Origin: Candidatus Acidiferrales bacterium
GTDB taxonomy: Bacteria; Acidobacteriota; Terriglobia; Acidiferrales; UBA7541
DNA: 32,827 bases
Assembly (NCBI GenBank): GCA_030037435.1
Contig: JASHRI010000220.1
Location: 1-32,827, forward strand
Reading direction: 5' to 3'
Both the position numbers and the translations under genes were made by a program. Under the pieces are notes generated by a model, which saw nothing but the letters and a program-made list of their open reading frames with translations, had not been told where the DNA came from and ran no database searches. This document shows positions 1 through 10,500 of this stretch, one piece after another (position 1 is the first letter of the stretch; each line of letters opens with the position of its first letter).

Positions 1-1
1 G

Positions 2-2008
2 GGACTGGGTGCGTTAGGTCCACTAATCACTCGGCCTAATCAAAACTATTCTGCGGGGGATAACCTTTCGTATGTTAGAGGCAACCACGCGCTGAAGTGG
101 GGATTTGAGTTCCGCCGAGGCAGTACAAACTTTATCGCCGATTTCAATGGTCCCGGCGCGCTCAACTTTGTCGGTGGGCAGGCGTTTGCAAATTCAACGG
201 CTTTAGAGGACTTCCTCGGCGGCTTTCCCGCGAATGGCAACATCCTTGTGGGCGGTGAGAACCACGCGCAAGTCTCAGTGCGTTCACTCTACGGGTACAT
301 GATGGACACCTACCGTGTTACCCCCAACCTTACGGTGAATTTGGGCCTTCGGTACGAATACACCACGCCGCCAACCGAGGCCAACAACCAAATCGCCAAT
401 TTTATTCCGGGTACAGGCCTGGTGCAGGTCGGGCATGGAATCAGCAACATCTTTCAGCCCGACCGCAACAACTTCGCCCCTCGCGTGGGATTCGCCTGGG
501 ACGTGTTCGGCAATTCAAAGACTGTGCTCCGAGCGGGAAGCGGTATCGAGTACGCATTTGTGCAACTTGAGACGTTTTTGGCCCGTGGTGAAGCAAATAG
601 CGGAGGAACGGGAATATCGGGGATCCCCACAGGCGCTCTAGGCGTGAACCCAGCGGCCGGTGGGTTGGAACAAGGCACCGGAACGATGAAGGTGGGCACT
701 GTCTTTTTGGGTCCATCGCAGTTGAACTACACTTCGGCCGGCCCCGTGTTTGGAAGTCAGGTTCTCAATTGCGACCCGAATTTGGTTGTCGGTGGCGTGG
801 CGGGAACGCCATGCAACATTACGGGGGTGAACCCGAATCTGAGGACGCCCTATGTAGAAAGCTGGAACCTCAACATCCAACAGGCATTCGGCAAACAATT
901 TTCTCTAGAGGTGGGTTATGTCGGCAACCATGGAGTGAAACAAATTGGTGTGCTCGATCTTAACCAGCCGCTGCTCCAGTCCGTAAGCGGCGCCCTCGTT
1001 GGTCCAGGATGGGCCGCATGCGCGGCTACAGGCTACACGGATCCCAGCGTGTGCAGCTTTTCCGATCCCGTTGCGGAACAGGCGGCACGGCCGCTCAATA
1101 GCCAGTTCCCGTACCTCGGCGTAATCAACCAGATAGGCAACGATTACAATTCCAGCTACAACAGCCTGCAAATAACAGCAACGCTTCGGCCATGGCACGG
1201 CGTGTCCATTCTTTCCGGATATACGTGGGGCCATGCCTTGGGCGTGAGCGGATCGAACGCCGACGTCGGTTCGGGTGGTTTGTTGCCTCAAAACAGCCTA
1301 GATCCAAAAGCTGAATATTCGAACCTGCCGTTCGACATTCGAAATCGCTGGACCTTGGCATTGACCTACGACGTTCCGGCGCCGATGGCGACCTTCCACC
1401 ACCTGCTGGATGGCTGGCAGATCGATTCCATTGTAACCATGCAGAGCGGTAGCCCGTACAGCGCGAACGACGGCCTGGATGATATTTCCGGGACTGCGGA
1501 ATTCGCGGACCGCTGGGACTTTTTCGGAAATCCTTCCGACTTCCGCGAGCAGCCGCGCCAGTCCATCCCGTTCTTCGCGGGCGCCACCAACGGGGCTTGT
1601 TCTGCGAAGGCGCTGGCTCTGGACGGAGGAGTCGCAGGGGGGGCGACTGCGGCGCTCAACAATTTCGGTTGCTTCGCCTCGGGCAATTCGATTCTCATCC
1701 CGGCACCTCTTGGGACGTTTGGAAATAGCCGCCCCGACATCTTCCCCGGCTTACCCCTCAAGGATTGGGATTTCTCGCTGATCAAGAACTTTCCGATCAA
1801 AGGGGACCGGTTGCACGGGCAATTTCGAGCGGAGGTTTTCAACCTCCTCAACCATCCCGCTTACGCTAACGTCAATTCCGAGTTCGGTGGCGTGACGAGC
1901 GGTATATTCGGTTGCGGTTGCGCATCGCCCGACGTCAATATCGGCAACCCAGTAATTGGGACGGGTAGTAATCGCGCGATTCAATTTGGCCTGAAGTTTC
2001 TTTTCTAG
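2..2008 (+). CDS. TonB-dependent receptor, Oar-like (5' end missing)
   Basis: The frame is open from the window edge, so the N-terminal regulatory domain and the plug lie upstream; 668 residues remain of a family that usually has about 1000-1150. The visible part is outer-membrane beta-barrel: alternating aromatic/polar strands, several 'NLGLRYEY'- and 'APRVGFAWDVFG'-type barrel motifs, 'YVESWNLNIQQ' and 'SLEVGYVGNHG' strands typical of acidobacterial Oar-like receptors, and a closing strand ending in Phe (IQFGLKFLF), as outer-membrane proteins do for BAM recognition. The family takes up large or complexed substrates using TonB energy. A PQQ dehydrogenase gene follows about 100 bases later on the same strand, so the receptor may supply its substrate (inference). 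The ligand is unknown. Confidence 0.9.
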   Translation, partial: GLGALGPLITRPNQNYSAGDNLSYVRGNHALKWGFEFRRGSTNFIADFNGPGALNFVGGQAFANSTALEDFLGGFPANGNILVGGENHAQVSVRSLYGYMMDTYRVTPNLTVNLGLRYEYTTPPTEANNQIANFIPGTGLVQVGHGISNIFQPDRNNFAPRVGFAWDVFGNSKTVLRAGSGIEYAFVQLETFLARGEANSGGTGISGIPTGALGVNPAAGGLEQGTGTMKVGTVFLGPSQLNYTSAGPVFGSQVLNCDPNLVVGGVAGTPCNITGVNPNLRTPYVESWNLNIQQAFGKQFSLEVGYVGNHGVKQIGVLDLNQPLLQSVSGALVGPGWAACAATGYTDPSVCSFSDPVAEQAARPLNSQFPYLGVINQIGNDYNSSYNSLQITATLRPWHGVSILSGYTWGHALGVSGSNADVGSGGLLPQNSLDPKAEYSNLPFDIRNRWTLALTYDVPAPMATFHHLLDGWQIDSIVTMQSGSPYSANDGLDDISGTAEFADRWDFFGNPSDFREQPRQSIPFFAGATNGACSAKALALDGGVAGGATAALNNFGCFASGNSILIPAPLGTFGNSRPDIFPGLPLKDWDFSLIKNFPIKGDRLHGQFRAEVFNLLNHPAYANVNSEFGGVTSGIFGCGCASPDVNIGNPVIGTGSNRAIQFGLKFLF

Positions 2009-2112
2009 CTCTGGCCCAGTAGGGGTGAGGACTGGCCGAATCGCGGGAATAAACACAATTGCTTCTCACTGCCAAGCAACGGCAATCAAATCCTTCACGA
2101 GAGGCCGAAAAA

Positions 2113-4215
2113 GTGAAAGGCATGAAACACCTGCAAGTTACTCTGATTATGGCCGCGGCAACCATCCTTGTACTCTTTATTGGCACGAGGCTGCCTAACC
2201 GTTCCGCTGCGGCCAAGGGGTTTGAACCGGGAAGCGTAAGCGTGGCTCGGGTGCTTGCCGACGAAAATTTGGGAACGAATTGGTTTCTATACGGTCGGGA
2301 CTTCGGCGAAACGCACTTTAGTCCCCTGAAACAAGTCACCGACAAGAATATACAGAAACTGGGCCTGGCCTGGTACTTGGACATCGACAGTCCAATGGGT
2401 ATGTCATCTGAGCCTGTGGAAGTGGACGGCGTAATTTACGTGACCAATTCGTTGGCCGTTGTTTATGCGGTGGACGCGGCCACCGGAAAAGTTTTGTGGA
2501 AGTTCGATCCGCACGAACAACGAGGGGTCAGCACTCAGAATTCCTACGCCGTCCGTGCGAATCGGGGCGTGGCGGTGTGGGAGGGCAAGGTATATGTCGC
2601 GACCGGCGATTGTCGCCTATTCGCCATTGATGCCGCTTCCGGAAAGCAAGTATGGGCGTCTCAAACCTGCGATCCGGTTCAAACCGGCAGCACCGGCGAG
2701 CCGCATATCGCGGGTGGAAACGTGCTGATCGGCTATAACGGTTCTGACGACATGATTCGAGGCTCGCTGGTAGCCTTTAATGCCCAGACCGGCAAAGAAT
2801 CGTGGCGCTTCTGGACGGTCCCTGGAGATCCAGCCAAAGGATTTGAAACTAAAGCTCTGGAAATGGCGGCTAAGACGTGGGTAGGCAAAAAAGCGTTTCC
2901 GGAGTGGTGGAGATTTGGCGGCGGCGATGTATGGGCCGCAATTACATGGGACAGGAAAGATAATCTTGTCATTTTTGGTACGGCCGGAGCTGGTTCTGTG
3001 GAAGGCACGACGCCACGAAACGACGCCCCGGATGGCGCGAAACTATTTTCCGGCTGTGTGATTGCGGTCAATGCGGACACCGGAAAATACGTGTGGCATT
3101 TCCAAACCAGTGGAGCGCACTTCCAGACCGAGAACTTCCACATCATCATCACCGATCTGATGCTGAACGGTGAGAAACGTCATGTCGCCATCACCGCACC
3201 GAGAAATGGCTTCATCTACGTCATCGACGCAGCAACGGGCCACCTGCTGGAAGCCAAACCATACGGCACAGTGCACTGGGCGACTTCGATAGACCTGCAA
3301 ACCGGCAGGCCCGTCGAAGTTACCGGTGGGACGAGAACGGAAGGTCGTGGCGGCGCGGGAAAAACGTGGTGGCCGATGAGCTATGACCCAATCACCGGCC
3401 TTGTGTACATTCCCGCGTACGACGCGCGCCCTCATCCAGAGTCTGGGCAGTCAGCGATGGAAGGGAAGCTCGCCGCATGGGATCCCATCAGCCAATCCGT
3501 ACGCTGGTTCGTTCCTCAGCAGATAGAAACAAATAGTGGAGTCCTCTCGACTGCGGGCAATTTGGTCTTTCAAGGCCAAGGCACGGGTGAATTCGATGCC
3601 TACGCCGCCGACACCGGACAAAAAGTATGGTCAATACAGACCGGCTCAGCCATTGATTCGGTGCCTGTGAGTTTCAGCATAAACGGCCAGCAATATGTCG
3701 TGGTTCCGGTGGGATGGGGATCGGATTCCAGGTTGTTCCTCCCCGCCAGCGCGATGGCAACTCCGCAATCCGAAAGAGGGCCTTCACGCCTTCTGGCGTT
3801 CAAGATCGGAGGGGCTCTGCCGTTTCCCACACCACCCGACACTATTCAGCCAATTCCTGAGCCTCCAAAACAGACTGCCAGCGAAGCTGTGATCAAACAG
3901 GGCGAAGGCCTGTACGAGCTTCATATGTGCGGAGGATGTCATTCTCCTGGGCTCGATGGGAGCGGTGCGTGGACTGTAAATGGCGCGGTACCGGATTTGC
4001 GATACGCGCCGCCGGAAGTTCACGACCAGTGGGATGCGATTGTCTTCGCGGGGAGCCACAAGGCTGAGGGAATGATGGCCTTCGGCGTGGACCAGCATTT
4101 TCCCGATTTGACTGCGTTAACCGTCGAGCAATTGCATGCAATTCATGCTTATGTCATCCAACAATCGTGGAAGGCCTACGAAGAGCAGCACAGGCCGAAA
4201 GCATCGGCAAAGTAG
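2113..4215 (+). CDS. Exported PQQ-dependent dehydrogenase with C-terminal cytochrome c (quinohaemoprotein)
   Basis: I place the start at GTG 2113 because GAGAGG lies eight bases upstream; an ATG at 2122 is an alternative. The 700-residue product begins with a hydrophobic export segment (residues about 5-22), then a beta-propeller with repeated 'VYAVDAATGKVLWKF'-type tryptophan-docking blades, then a class I cytochrome c with haem motif CGGCH (Cys606, Cys609, His610) and a Met pair at 654-655 as likely axial ligand. Such quinohaemoproteins oxidise alcohols or aldehydes in the periplasm and pass electrons to the respiratory chain. The adjacent Cys-Cys pair of classical alcohol dehydrogenases is not visible (GDC only). 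Where family members have D-N-L-[FY], this protein has A-K-L-F with an Asp two residues earlier, so substrate and activity are uncertain. It sits between receptor and permease, all on the same strand. Confidence 0.88.
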   Translation: MKGMKHLQVTLIMAAATILVLFIGTRLPNRSAAAKGFEPGSVSVARVLADENLGTNWFLYGRDFGETHFSPLKQVTDKNIQKLGLAWYLDIDSPMGMSSEPVEVDGVIYVTNSLAVVYAVDAATGKVLWKFDPHEQRGVSTQNSYAVRANRGVAVWEGKVYVATGDCRLFAIDAASGKQVWASQTCDPVQTGSTGEPHIAGGNVLIGYNGSDDMIRGSLVAFNAQTGKESWRFWTVPGDPAKGFETKALEMAAKTWVGKKAFPEWWRFGGGDVWAAITWDRKDNLVIFGTAGAGSVEGTTPRNDAPDGAKLFSGCVIAVNADTGKYVWHFQTSGAHFQTENFHIIITDLMLNGEKRHVAITAPRNGFIYVIDAATGHLLEAKPYGTVHWATSIDLQTGRPVEVTGGTRTEGRGGAGKTWWPMSYDPITGLVYIPAYDARPHPESGQSAMEGKLAAWDPISQSVRWFVPQQIETNSGVLSTAGNLVFQGQGTGEFDAYAADTGQKVWSIQTGSAIDSVPVSFSINGQQYVVVPVGWGSDSRLFLPASAMATPQSERGPSRLLAFKIGGALPFPTPPDTIQPIPEPPKQTASEAVIKQGEGLYELHMCGGCHSPGLDGSGAWTVNGAVPDLRYAPPEVHDQWDAIVFAGSHKAEGMMAFGVDQHFPDLTALTVEQLHAIHAYVIQQSWKAYEEQHRPKASAK

Positions 4216-4274
4216 AGTCGGTAGAGTTTATGCGATGGGTAGGATTCTAACGGGCATTTCGGAGATATTGGAAG

Positions 4275-5777
4275 GTGATCCCAGAACAGTCGCCAGTGAG
4301 CGACGCAGCGCAGCTTGAAGCGCTCGGCTACAGCTCGAAGTTTGATAGAAAGATGGGCTTGTGGTCGAACTTTTCGCTGGGTTTCACCTACCTCTCGCCC
4401 GTCGTAGGCGTCTACAGCGTATTTGCCATCGGGATAACAAGCGGCGGACCGCCGATGTTCTGGAACTACATCCTCGTTGGTCTAGGGCAGCTGTTGGTGT
4501 GTTTGATCTTTGGCGAAATCGTATCGCAGTACCCGATATCGGGCGGCATCTATCCATGGGCCAGACGCCTCGTCGGGAAGCGCTGGGCTTGGATGGCTGG
4601 CTGGGTCTATCTGTGGGCGCTATGCACTACGATCGCGGCCGTCGCCGTGGGCGGCTCCCCGTTTGTGGCGCAGCTGCTGGGAATCGCTTCCACTCATCAG
4701 CGGGAAATCTGGATCGGCGTTGGAATGGTCTGCCTGACAACCCTCCTGAACGTGAGTGGCACCCGGCTGCTCGCGCGCGTCGCCATGATCGGTTTTATCT
4801 GTGAAATCGTCGGAGCTATTGTGGTCGGTTCCTATCTACTGCTCTTTTCGCGCCACCAGAATATCCGAGTTCTGTTTCAAACCTTCCAGGTGGCACCCCA
4901 CGGGTCCTACCTTCCTGCATTTCTTGCGTCGGCCGTTGCCGCGATGTTCTGCTATTACGGCTTCGAAGCGTGCGGCGACGTCGCGGAAGAGACTCCCAAT
5001 CCCAGCGTCACAATTCCCAAAGCGATGCGAATGACGATATACATCGGCGGCGCAGCAGCCCTATTTGTTTGTCTGGCTCTTCTGCTCGCGGTTCCGAATA
5101 TGGCTGCGGCCATTTCGGGAGCCGACTCAGATCCCGTGGTCACGGCTCTGCAGACCGCGATGGGTTCCGCCGGGGTTCGGATGGTCATTGCCGTAGTGCT
5201 GATCTCCTTTTTTTCCTGTCTTTTGAGCCTGCAAGCCGCCACGAGCCGGCTGCTCTTCTCGTTCGGGCGCGATCGCATGATCCTCGGCAGCAGTTACCTG
5301 AGTAGATTATCGCAGCGCACCCACATGCCTGTAGCCGCCCTGCTGGCTGCAGGATTTATTCCCGCGGCGATTGTAGTTTTTGGCTTGTATTTAGAAAATG
5401 CCGTCAGAACGATCATCGTATTCGGATCGGCAGGCATATATGTCGCATTCCAGATGGTTGTGCTTGCGGCGCTGATCGCCCGGGCAAGGGGCTGGCGGCC
5501 CGCCGGAGCATTTCGTCTAAATGGATGGGCCTGGCCCGTAAACATCGCAGCGTTTTGCTACGGTATTGCCGCTATCGTCGACATGTTCTGGCCGCGCACT
5601 CCGACCGAACCGTGGTACTTGAACTATGGAATGATTTTCACCAGTGCGATCGTCATCGTGTCTGGCATAGCGTATATGGTTATCGCTTCACCCCATCTAC
5701 GTGATGACGCCCCCGCCGGAGACGCGCATTTGCTGAGCTCCCGCGCTGCGGCGAGCATCGATACGGCCACGGAATAA
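4275..5777 (+). CDS. APC superfamily amino acid/amine permease
   Basis: This 500-residue integral membrane protein has about twelve hydrophobic segments. It belongs to the APC superfamily, and the N-terminal 'GLWSNFSLGFTYLSPVVGV' followed by 'SQYPISGGIYPWARRL' is the pattern of the eukaryotic-like amino acid/GABA/choline permease branch. It would import an amino acid or amine across the inner membrane by proton or sodium symport. The start is GTG 4275, chosen because GGAGAT at 4261-4266 is correctly spaced. It lies 59 bases after the quinohaemoprotein gene and probably shares its transcript. The exact substrate is not readable from the sequence. Confidence 0.87.
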   Translation: MIPEQSPVSDAAQLEALGYSSKFDRKMGLWSNFSLGFTYLSPVVGVYSVFAIGITSGGPPMFWNYILVGLGQLLVCLIFGEIVSQYPISGGIYPWARRLVGKRWAWMAGWVYLWALCTTIAAVAVGGSPFVAQLLGIASTHQREIWIGVGMVCLTTLLNVSGTRLLARVAMIGFICEIVGAIVVGSYLLLFSRHQNIRVLFQTFQVAPHGSYLPAFLASAVAAMFCYYGFEACGDVAEETPNPSVTIPKAMRMTIYIGGAAALFVCLALLLAVPNMAAAISGADSDPVVTALQTAMGSAGVRMVIAVVLISFFSCLLSLQAATSRLLFSFGRDRMILGSSYLSRLSQRTHMPVAALLAAGFIPAAIVVFGLYLENAVRTIIVFGSAGIYVAFQMVVLAALIARARGWRPAGAFRLNGWAWPVNIAAFCYGIAAIVDMFWPRTPTEPWYLNYGMIFTSAIVIVSGIAYMVIASPHLRDDAPAGDAHLLSSRAAASIDTATE

Positions 5778-5783
5778 CGGAAA

Positions 5784-5809
5784 GCGTGCCTAGCCTGCTG
5801 TTTGCACGC
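5784..5809. terminator. Possible bidirectional terminator between convergent genes
   Basis: GCGTGC at 5784-5789 and GCACGC at 5804-5809 form a 6-bp stem with a 14-base loop, between the permease stop and the end of the convergent LuxR gene. It is flanked by AAA on the left. There is no strong T-run, so the call is tentative. Confidence 0.33.
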
Positions 5810-6689
5810 GATGACTGGTGCGCTCGACCTCACGCTCCCGCATCGATTCCAGAAACGCCGCAAAGAGTTCGGCCTGCGACGAGATGCCTAGCTTCCTGTA
5901 CACATTTCTTCTGTGAACCTTTACCGTTCCCGGGCTTAGATCCAATTGTCGCGCGATGGATTCCGTCGAATGACCCTGCAGGATCAGTGACACGATCTGG
6001 TGCTCCCGCAAGGAGAGCTGCGAGCCGCCGAAACTCTTAAAGTCGTCGAAGAATTCATTTCCCACTGCGCCGCGCTCGCCTTCGATCCGTTGGGGCCTAT
6101 CCATCCGCTTGCTGGCATCGCTCCAGCGCTTGATGACGATTGCGCGAAGTGAGGTCTCGATGGCCTGCAGAATTGAAAACTCGGGACGTGAAATGGGTGA
6201 ATGTTGCCGCCAGCGAAGAACTGAGAGCACTCCTGTGACGTGATCCGGTAGTTCGAAGAAAAAGCCTATTTCTTCGCCGATCTGGGTTCGGTGGTAGTGC
6301 GTCCGATAATATTCAGACTGGCGAAATTGATCTGGGGCGAAGCTGCTGAGGCGGTAACAACCTGACTTCGTACCAGACAGCGCCGCGTGGAAAAAAGGGT
6401 CCAATAGATAAGGGCCACTGACGTAGTCGTCCAGCATCACGCGCCGATAAGGCTCCTCTACCGTGCAGGCCAGGATCAGTGGTCGGACCCGCCCACGATA
6501 GGCGAACGCTACGGTAAAGTCGATTTGCACCAAACGGGAAATCGCTTGAAACACCACGCGGTCAAACTGAGGACTCTCCAGTGCCGCGAGGATCTCACTT
6601 ACACCGCGGCTCCACTGTTCGAGCAGGAACGCGGATCGGCTACGTGTCTGGAGGTATGGTGCCTTCAATGCGTCCGCCACTTCCCTCAT
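5790..6689 (-). CDS. LuxR-type transcriptional regulator
   Basis: This 299-residue protein ends in a LuxR/GerE helix-turn-helix at about residues 225-283: 'LSLREHQIVSLILQGHS' then 'IARQLDLSPGTVKVHRRN' and 'YRKLGISSQAELFA', with the usual Glu, Gly-His, Val-Lys-x-His and Leu-Gly-Ile positions. The N-terminal 200 residues contain no receiver-type Asp motif and look like a sensory domain I cannot assign. It converges with the permease gene at 12 bases and is divergent from the Oar-like receptor at 7543, so it may control either set (inference). No Shine-Dalgarno is obvious before ATG 6689. A TACAAT box on the minus strand at 6735-6740, with CAGACA 18 bases further upstream, is a weak promoter candidate. 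Confidence 0.85.
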   Translation of the reverse strand: MREVADALKAPYLQTRSRSAFLLEQWSRGVSEILAALESPQFDRVVFQAISRLVQIDFTVAFAYRGRVRPLILACTVEEPYRRVMLDDYVSGPYLLDPFFHAALSGTKSGCYRLSSFAPDQFRQSEYYRTHYHRTQIGEEIGFFFELPDHVTGVLSVLRWRQHSPISRPEFSILQAIETSLRAIVIKRWSDASKRMDRPQRIEGERGAVGNEFFDDFKSFGGSQLSLREHQIVSLILQGHSTESIARQLDLSPGTVKVHRRNVYRKLGISSQAELFAAFLESMREREVERTSHRVQTAG

Positions 6690-7542
6690 TGTGATGTCGA
6701 GAATGAGTTCACAGAATTCGGTTGTTCTGGCGAGATTGTACTGAAATTATTCCTAGACTGTCTGCCGTTTTTGTTCCCCCTTCGTCTCAAAGAACTGTTC
6801 TTGCCTCTCTGTGATGATTTCCGGCACAGCAACGGGCTGTTGGTGCGTTTGGAGAAATTACGGGCCACTCCTCCGGGCTTCACGGTAAGCCCCGATCTAC
6901 ACGAGCATTTGTACTCGACGTCGCGCCCCGAAAGAGGGGAAGCAAGTACTCTGCCGGAGAGTTCCTGGTTTGAATCAGAAGTCGGTCAGAAGCTTCTTCC
7001 GAAAGACGTCCGGACTGTAGGCTAAGGCGACTCGCAAGGAGGGGCACATCGAGTTTGTTCCCAGCATCCTCAAGGGTTCCTAAGACATCGTCATGCAATC
7101 TCAGGCAGCAGATTTCCCGCGAATGATGGGAAAAGTCACCTTCGGCGGTTTTGCGAGAAAGATAGTAAATATTAACCCTCGTGATTTCAATAGCCAGTGG
7201 CTGCGAACCCGAGTCCATACCCAGAGTCACAAGGGACGATGTAACGTGTCAAAGACATGTTTCTTACGTGTTTTTGCTTGCCAGCCTTCATCGCCGGGGT
7301 GTAAACGAATTTGCGGCAAAGGTCGCCATTAGAAGTTCCAGTTCTTCATTAGCTTCGAACAAAGCGTGACAAGTTTTGGGGTGTTCCCAGAACGCTCCTC
7401 AGGGGCGGTATGGGCAAATCAGAGGCCGTGTGTGGGACCGCCTGATTTGCCCCTGAACTGGATGTGCTTTCCTGGGCGGAGTGCGGCACGGATCCGACAG
7501 ATTTGGCGAACCTGAAAACGGGGATTCAATGGGGGGATAATA
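6690..7542. other. 853-base non-coding region between LuxR regulator and receptor
   Basis: I see no convincing gene here; short open frames lack family motifs and ribosome sites. It contains several small hairpins: GGGCTT/AAGCCC at 6875-6892, CCCC/GGGG around the 6923-6940 stretch, and the pair of competing inverted repeats at 7400-7455 listed separately. It must carry the promoters of the regulator (-) and the receptor (+). The length is unusual in an otherwise dense region, and a small RNA or a decayed gene cannot be excluded. Confidence 0.5.
7400..7455 (+). promoter_or_regulatory. Two mutually exclusive inverted repeats in the receptor leader
   Basis: GGGCAAATCAG at 7412-7422 is a perfect reverse complement of CTGATTTGCCC at 7442-7452 (11 bp, 19-base loop). 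CAGGGGC at 7400-7406 is also a perfect complement of GCCCCTG at 7449-7455, which overlaps the right arm of the first. The two stems compete for the same bases, about 90 bases before the receptor start codon. This may be an operator or an RNA switch; which one cannot be told. Confidence 0.45.
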
Positions 7543-10500
7543 ATGAGGAGGACTTACGTCCTTGCAGCTTGTTTGCTGATGTTTCTGGTTTGGGCTACGA
7601 CCGCCGGCGCTCAGAGGCAGACCGGGCAGATTTTTGGTCAAGTAACTGATTCCACTGGAGCAGCTCTCCCGAACGTCAAAGTGACAATTACCAGCACGGC
7701 AGAATTGCAACCTACTACTGTAACCACAGGCGATACAGGTTCCTACCGGTTTGCCGACATTCCCATTGGGACCTATTCGGTCAAGTTTGAAGCGAATGGC
7801 TATGCCGGGTTTGTGCAGGAGGGTGTCCAGATCACTATCGGTTTCACCGCGGAGGTGAATGCGCAACTGAAACTGGCCTCCGTTGCCCAGACGGTCGAGG
7901 TCAACGGCACCGCTCCGGTTATCGATGTCCAAAGCACCACCGAAACGTCGGATCTGACTGAGCAGCGCCTTCAGGACCTACCGACCGCTCATGGTGAATA
8001 TAACATCGCCGAGCAGTCGCCTGGAGTTCAAGGGCCTGCCAAGGATGTCGGCGGCTCTACAAACGGCAACCAGACCTATTTCGTATCGCGTGGTGCTGAC
8101 GGCAACCAAACCAGGTACTACTTAGACGGAGTTGATTTGGCACCGGCTGGATCGTACACCGGGTTCTGGGTCGATTACGATACGCTCCAAGAAGCCTCTG
8201 TGACAGAGGGGGGGGCCGACCCCGAAGTCCAGACGTCCGGCTTGGCGATTAATATGGTTAGCAAGGGCGGGTCGGACACTTTCCACGGGTCGTTCCAATA
8301 CGCTGTGGAAGGGCAATCGTTCGAGGCTAACAATCTCAACCCGGCCCTGCGACAGGCCGTATCTCTGACCGGCACGTCCGCGGGAAATCCGCTCCAGCAC
8401 TTTACCGATTTTGGAGGCCAGATCGGTGGTCCGATTAAGAAGGGCCGTCTATGGTTTTGGGCTGCCTATGGTCAAAACGTGATCACCGTCGGGGACGATA
8501 AGTTGTACACCACGGGCGGGAACTGCCCAGCGGTGGCAGCTGACCCGCTTGCCTATGCATGGGGAACCGTTCGTTCTTGCGAGCAAAGCGACCCTTCTAC
8601 CCTGCGGCATCTTTCATACAAGATCGGCTGGCAAGTTTTTCACAACAACACCTTTACCTTCGAGAATATCTACGGCACCAAAGAAGAACCACACTTCTTG
8701 TTCGGCCCGACTGTGGCGCTCGACTCAACCATCAACTTATCGGAGCACTATAACTCCGCGTCCCGCGGACCGCGTTTCTGGGACGCCGGCTGGACGCCAC
8801 TGTGGCGCTTTGACGATCAGCAGATCATAAATGATCGTTGGGTGGCGGACGTATCGTTCATCCATTTCGGCAAGCAGAATACCTTCGGGCCGCAGAATCC
8901 TTCCCTGCTCAACACGCAGGTGCAATTTGACCAAAGCACCGGCGAGTATCGCGCGTCCGGCGAAATCGCCTACCAGAACCTGTCCGAGCCGATGAACACC
9001 TTCAAGGTGGCATCCAACTACTTCATACCAGGGAAATGGGGTGGCAGCCACACCATCAAGTTCGGATACCTTTGGTCTCGTTATGAGAATTGGGGACAGG
9101 GCGATGAGGGGGGTGGCGCCGAGGCGATATTTGACGAAACGACTCCCGGAGCAGCGCCGTTCACTCAACCTCTAGCTGTCAACTTCTATCGGCCCAGCCT
9201 TGGCGATGCATTCCTGTACGAGCAGGCCGGCTGGTTTCTTGATACTTACACGCACAAAAGGCTCACTCTGAACCTCGGAATCCGGTGGGACCGCCAATGG
9301 GATATGGAACGGGCCGAGAGCGTCCCGGCCTCCATCTATGAAGGCGAAATAATGTCGAACGGAGTAACTCCTTTCAACTGGTTACCGGCCGTACAGTATC
9401 CAGGAGCAAAGGGCGGAGTAACGTGGGACACCTTCGCTCCGCGCCTTGGCGCCGCCTACGATCTATTCGGGACGGGCAAGACAGTGCTGAAGGCGAGCTT
9501 CGCCCAATACTTCGACATGCGCACAGCGGGTGAATTGGCCGGCACGTATGACACTGTTGGGGTGCCCAACGGTAACGGAGCGCCGTCTCTTTCATACATT
9601 CAATTTCCATGGAATGACGCAAATGGAGACGGCATTGTTGAAATGAACGAGGTCGGTACCACCTATCGGACGTTCGGCAACAACTATAATCCTGCCAACC
9701 CCACCAGCACGACGAGTCCAAACACAGTCAATCCGAACATCAAGGATCCCAAGACGAACGAAGTCACCGCAGGCGTGAGCCAGGAACTGGCGCCTGGCTT
9801 TGCTCTTACTGTTACTTATGTCTATCGGAGGTATTCGGATTTCATTTGGAAAGCTCTGGATGGCATAACCTCAGCGGATTTTGCACCGGAGACGCTCTCG
9901 CCTACGAATTGTCCAACCAGAACAGCCCCGGTGATGCAGACTGACTGCGCGACCGTGACTTATTATGTGCCCACGGTACCGTTGCCCTCTGCGTATACAT
10001 TGGAGAACGAGCCTGACTACTATCGAACCTACCACGGTCTCGAAATCCAGTTGGCGAAGCGCATGGCCAGGAATTGGATGCTAAACGGCAGCTTGACCTT
10101 CCAGAGCACGCGGCAGTTCTGGAGCGCACCGGATGCGTATCAGGATCCTACGAACATTGCGACACAGAACGGTGCGCAATATGCTCCGCCAGAATCTGCA
10201 TCTTCGGGCTATCCGGTTAACATCGCCTTGAACGCTCGCTGGATCACGCGATTTGGCGCGAGGTACATATTGCCGTGGCACGGCATTGCGATATCTGCGG
10301 TGAACGATTTCCGGCAGGGTTATCCGATCGAAAGCACGATTAACGTTGCGTCTCGTCCCGATGGCGCCGCCTCCGTCGCGGTGCTGATCGATCCCCCGGG
10401 TGTCCAGCGCTACAGCAATTTGGAGGATATGGACATTCGAGTTGATAAGGACTTCGCGCTCCACGAGCGTTTTCATTTGGAGCCCTCGCTTGACATCTAC

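Noticed and set aside
6525-7025. Open frame of 166 codons across the 5' end of the LuxR gene
   Set aside because: It overlaps the regulator antisense, has no ribosome site and no recognisable domain.
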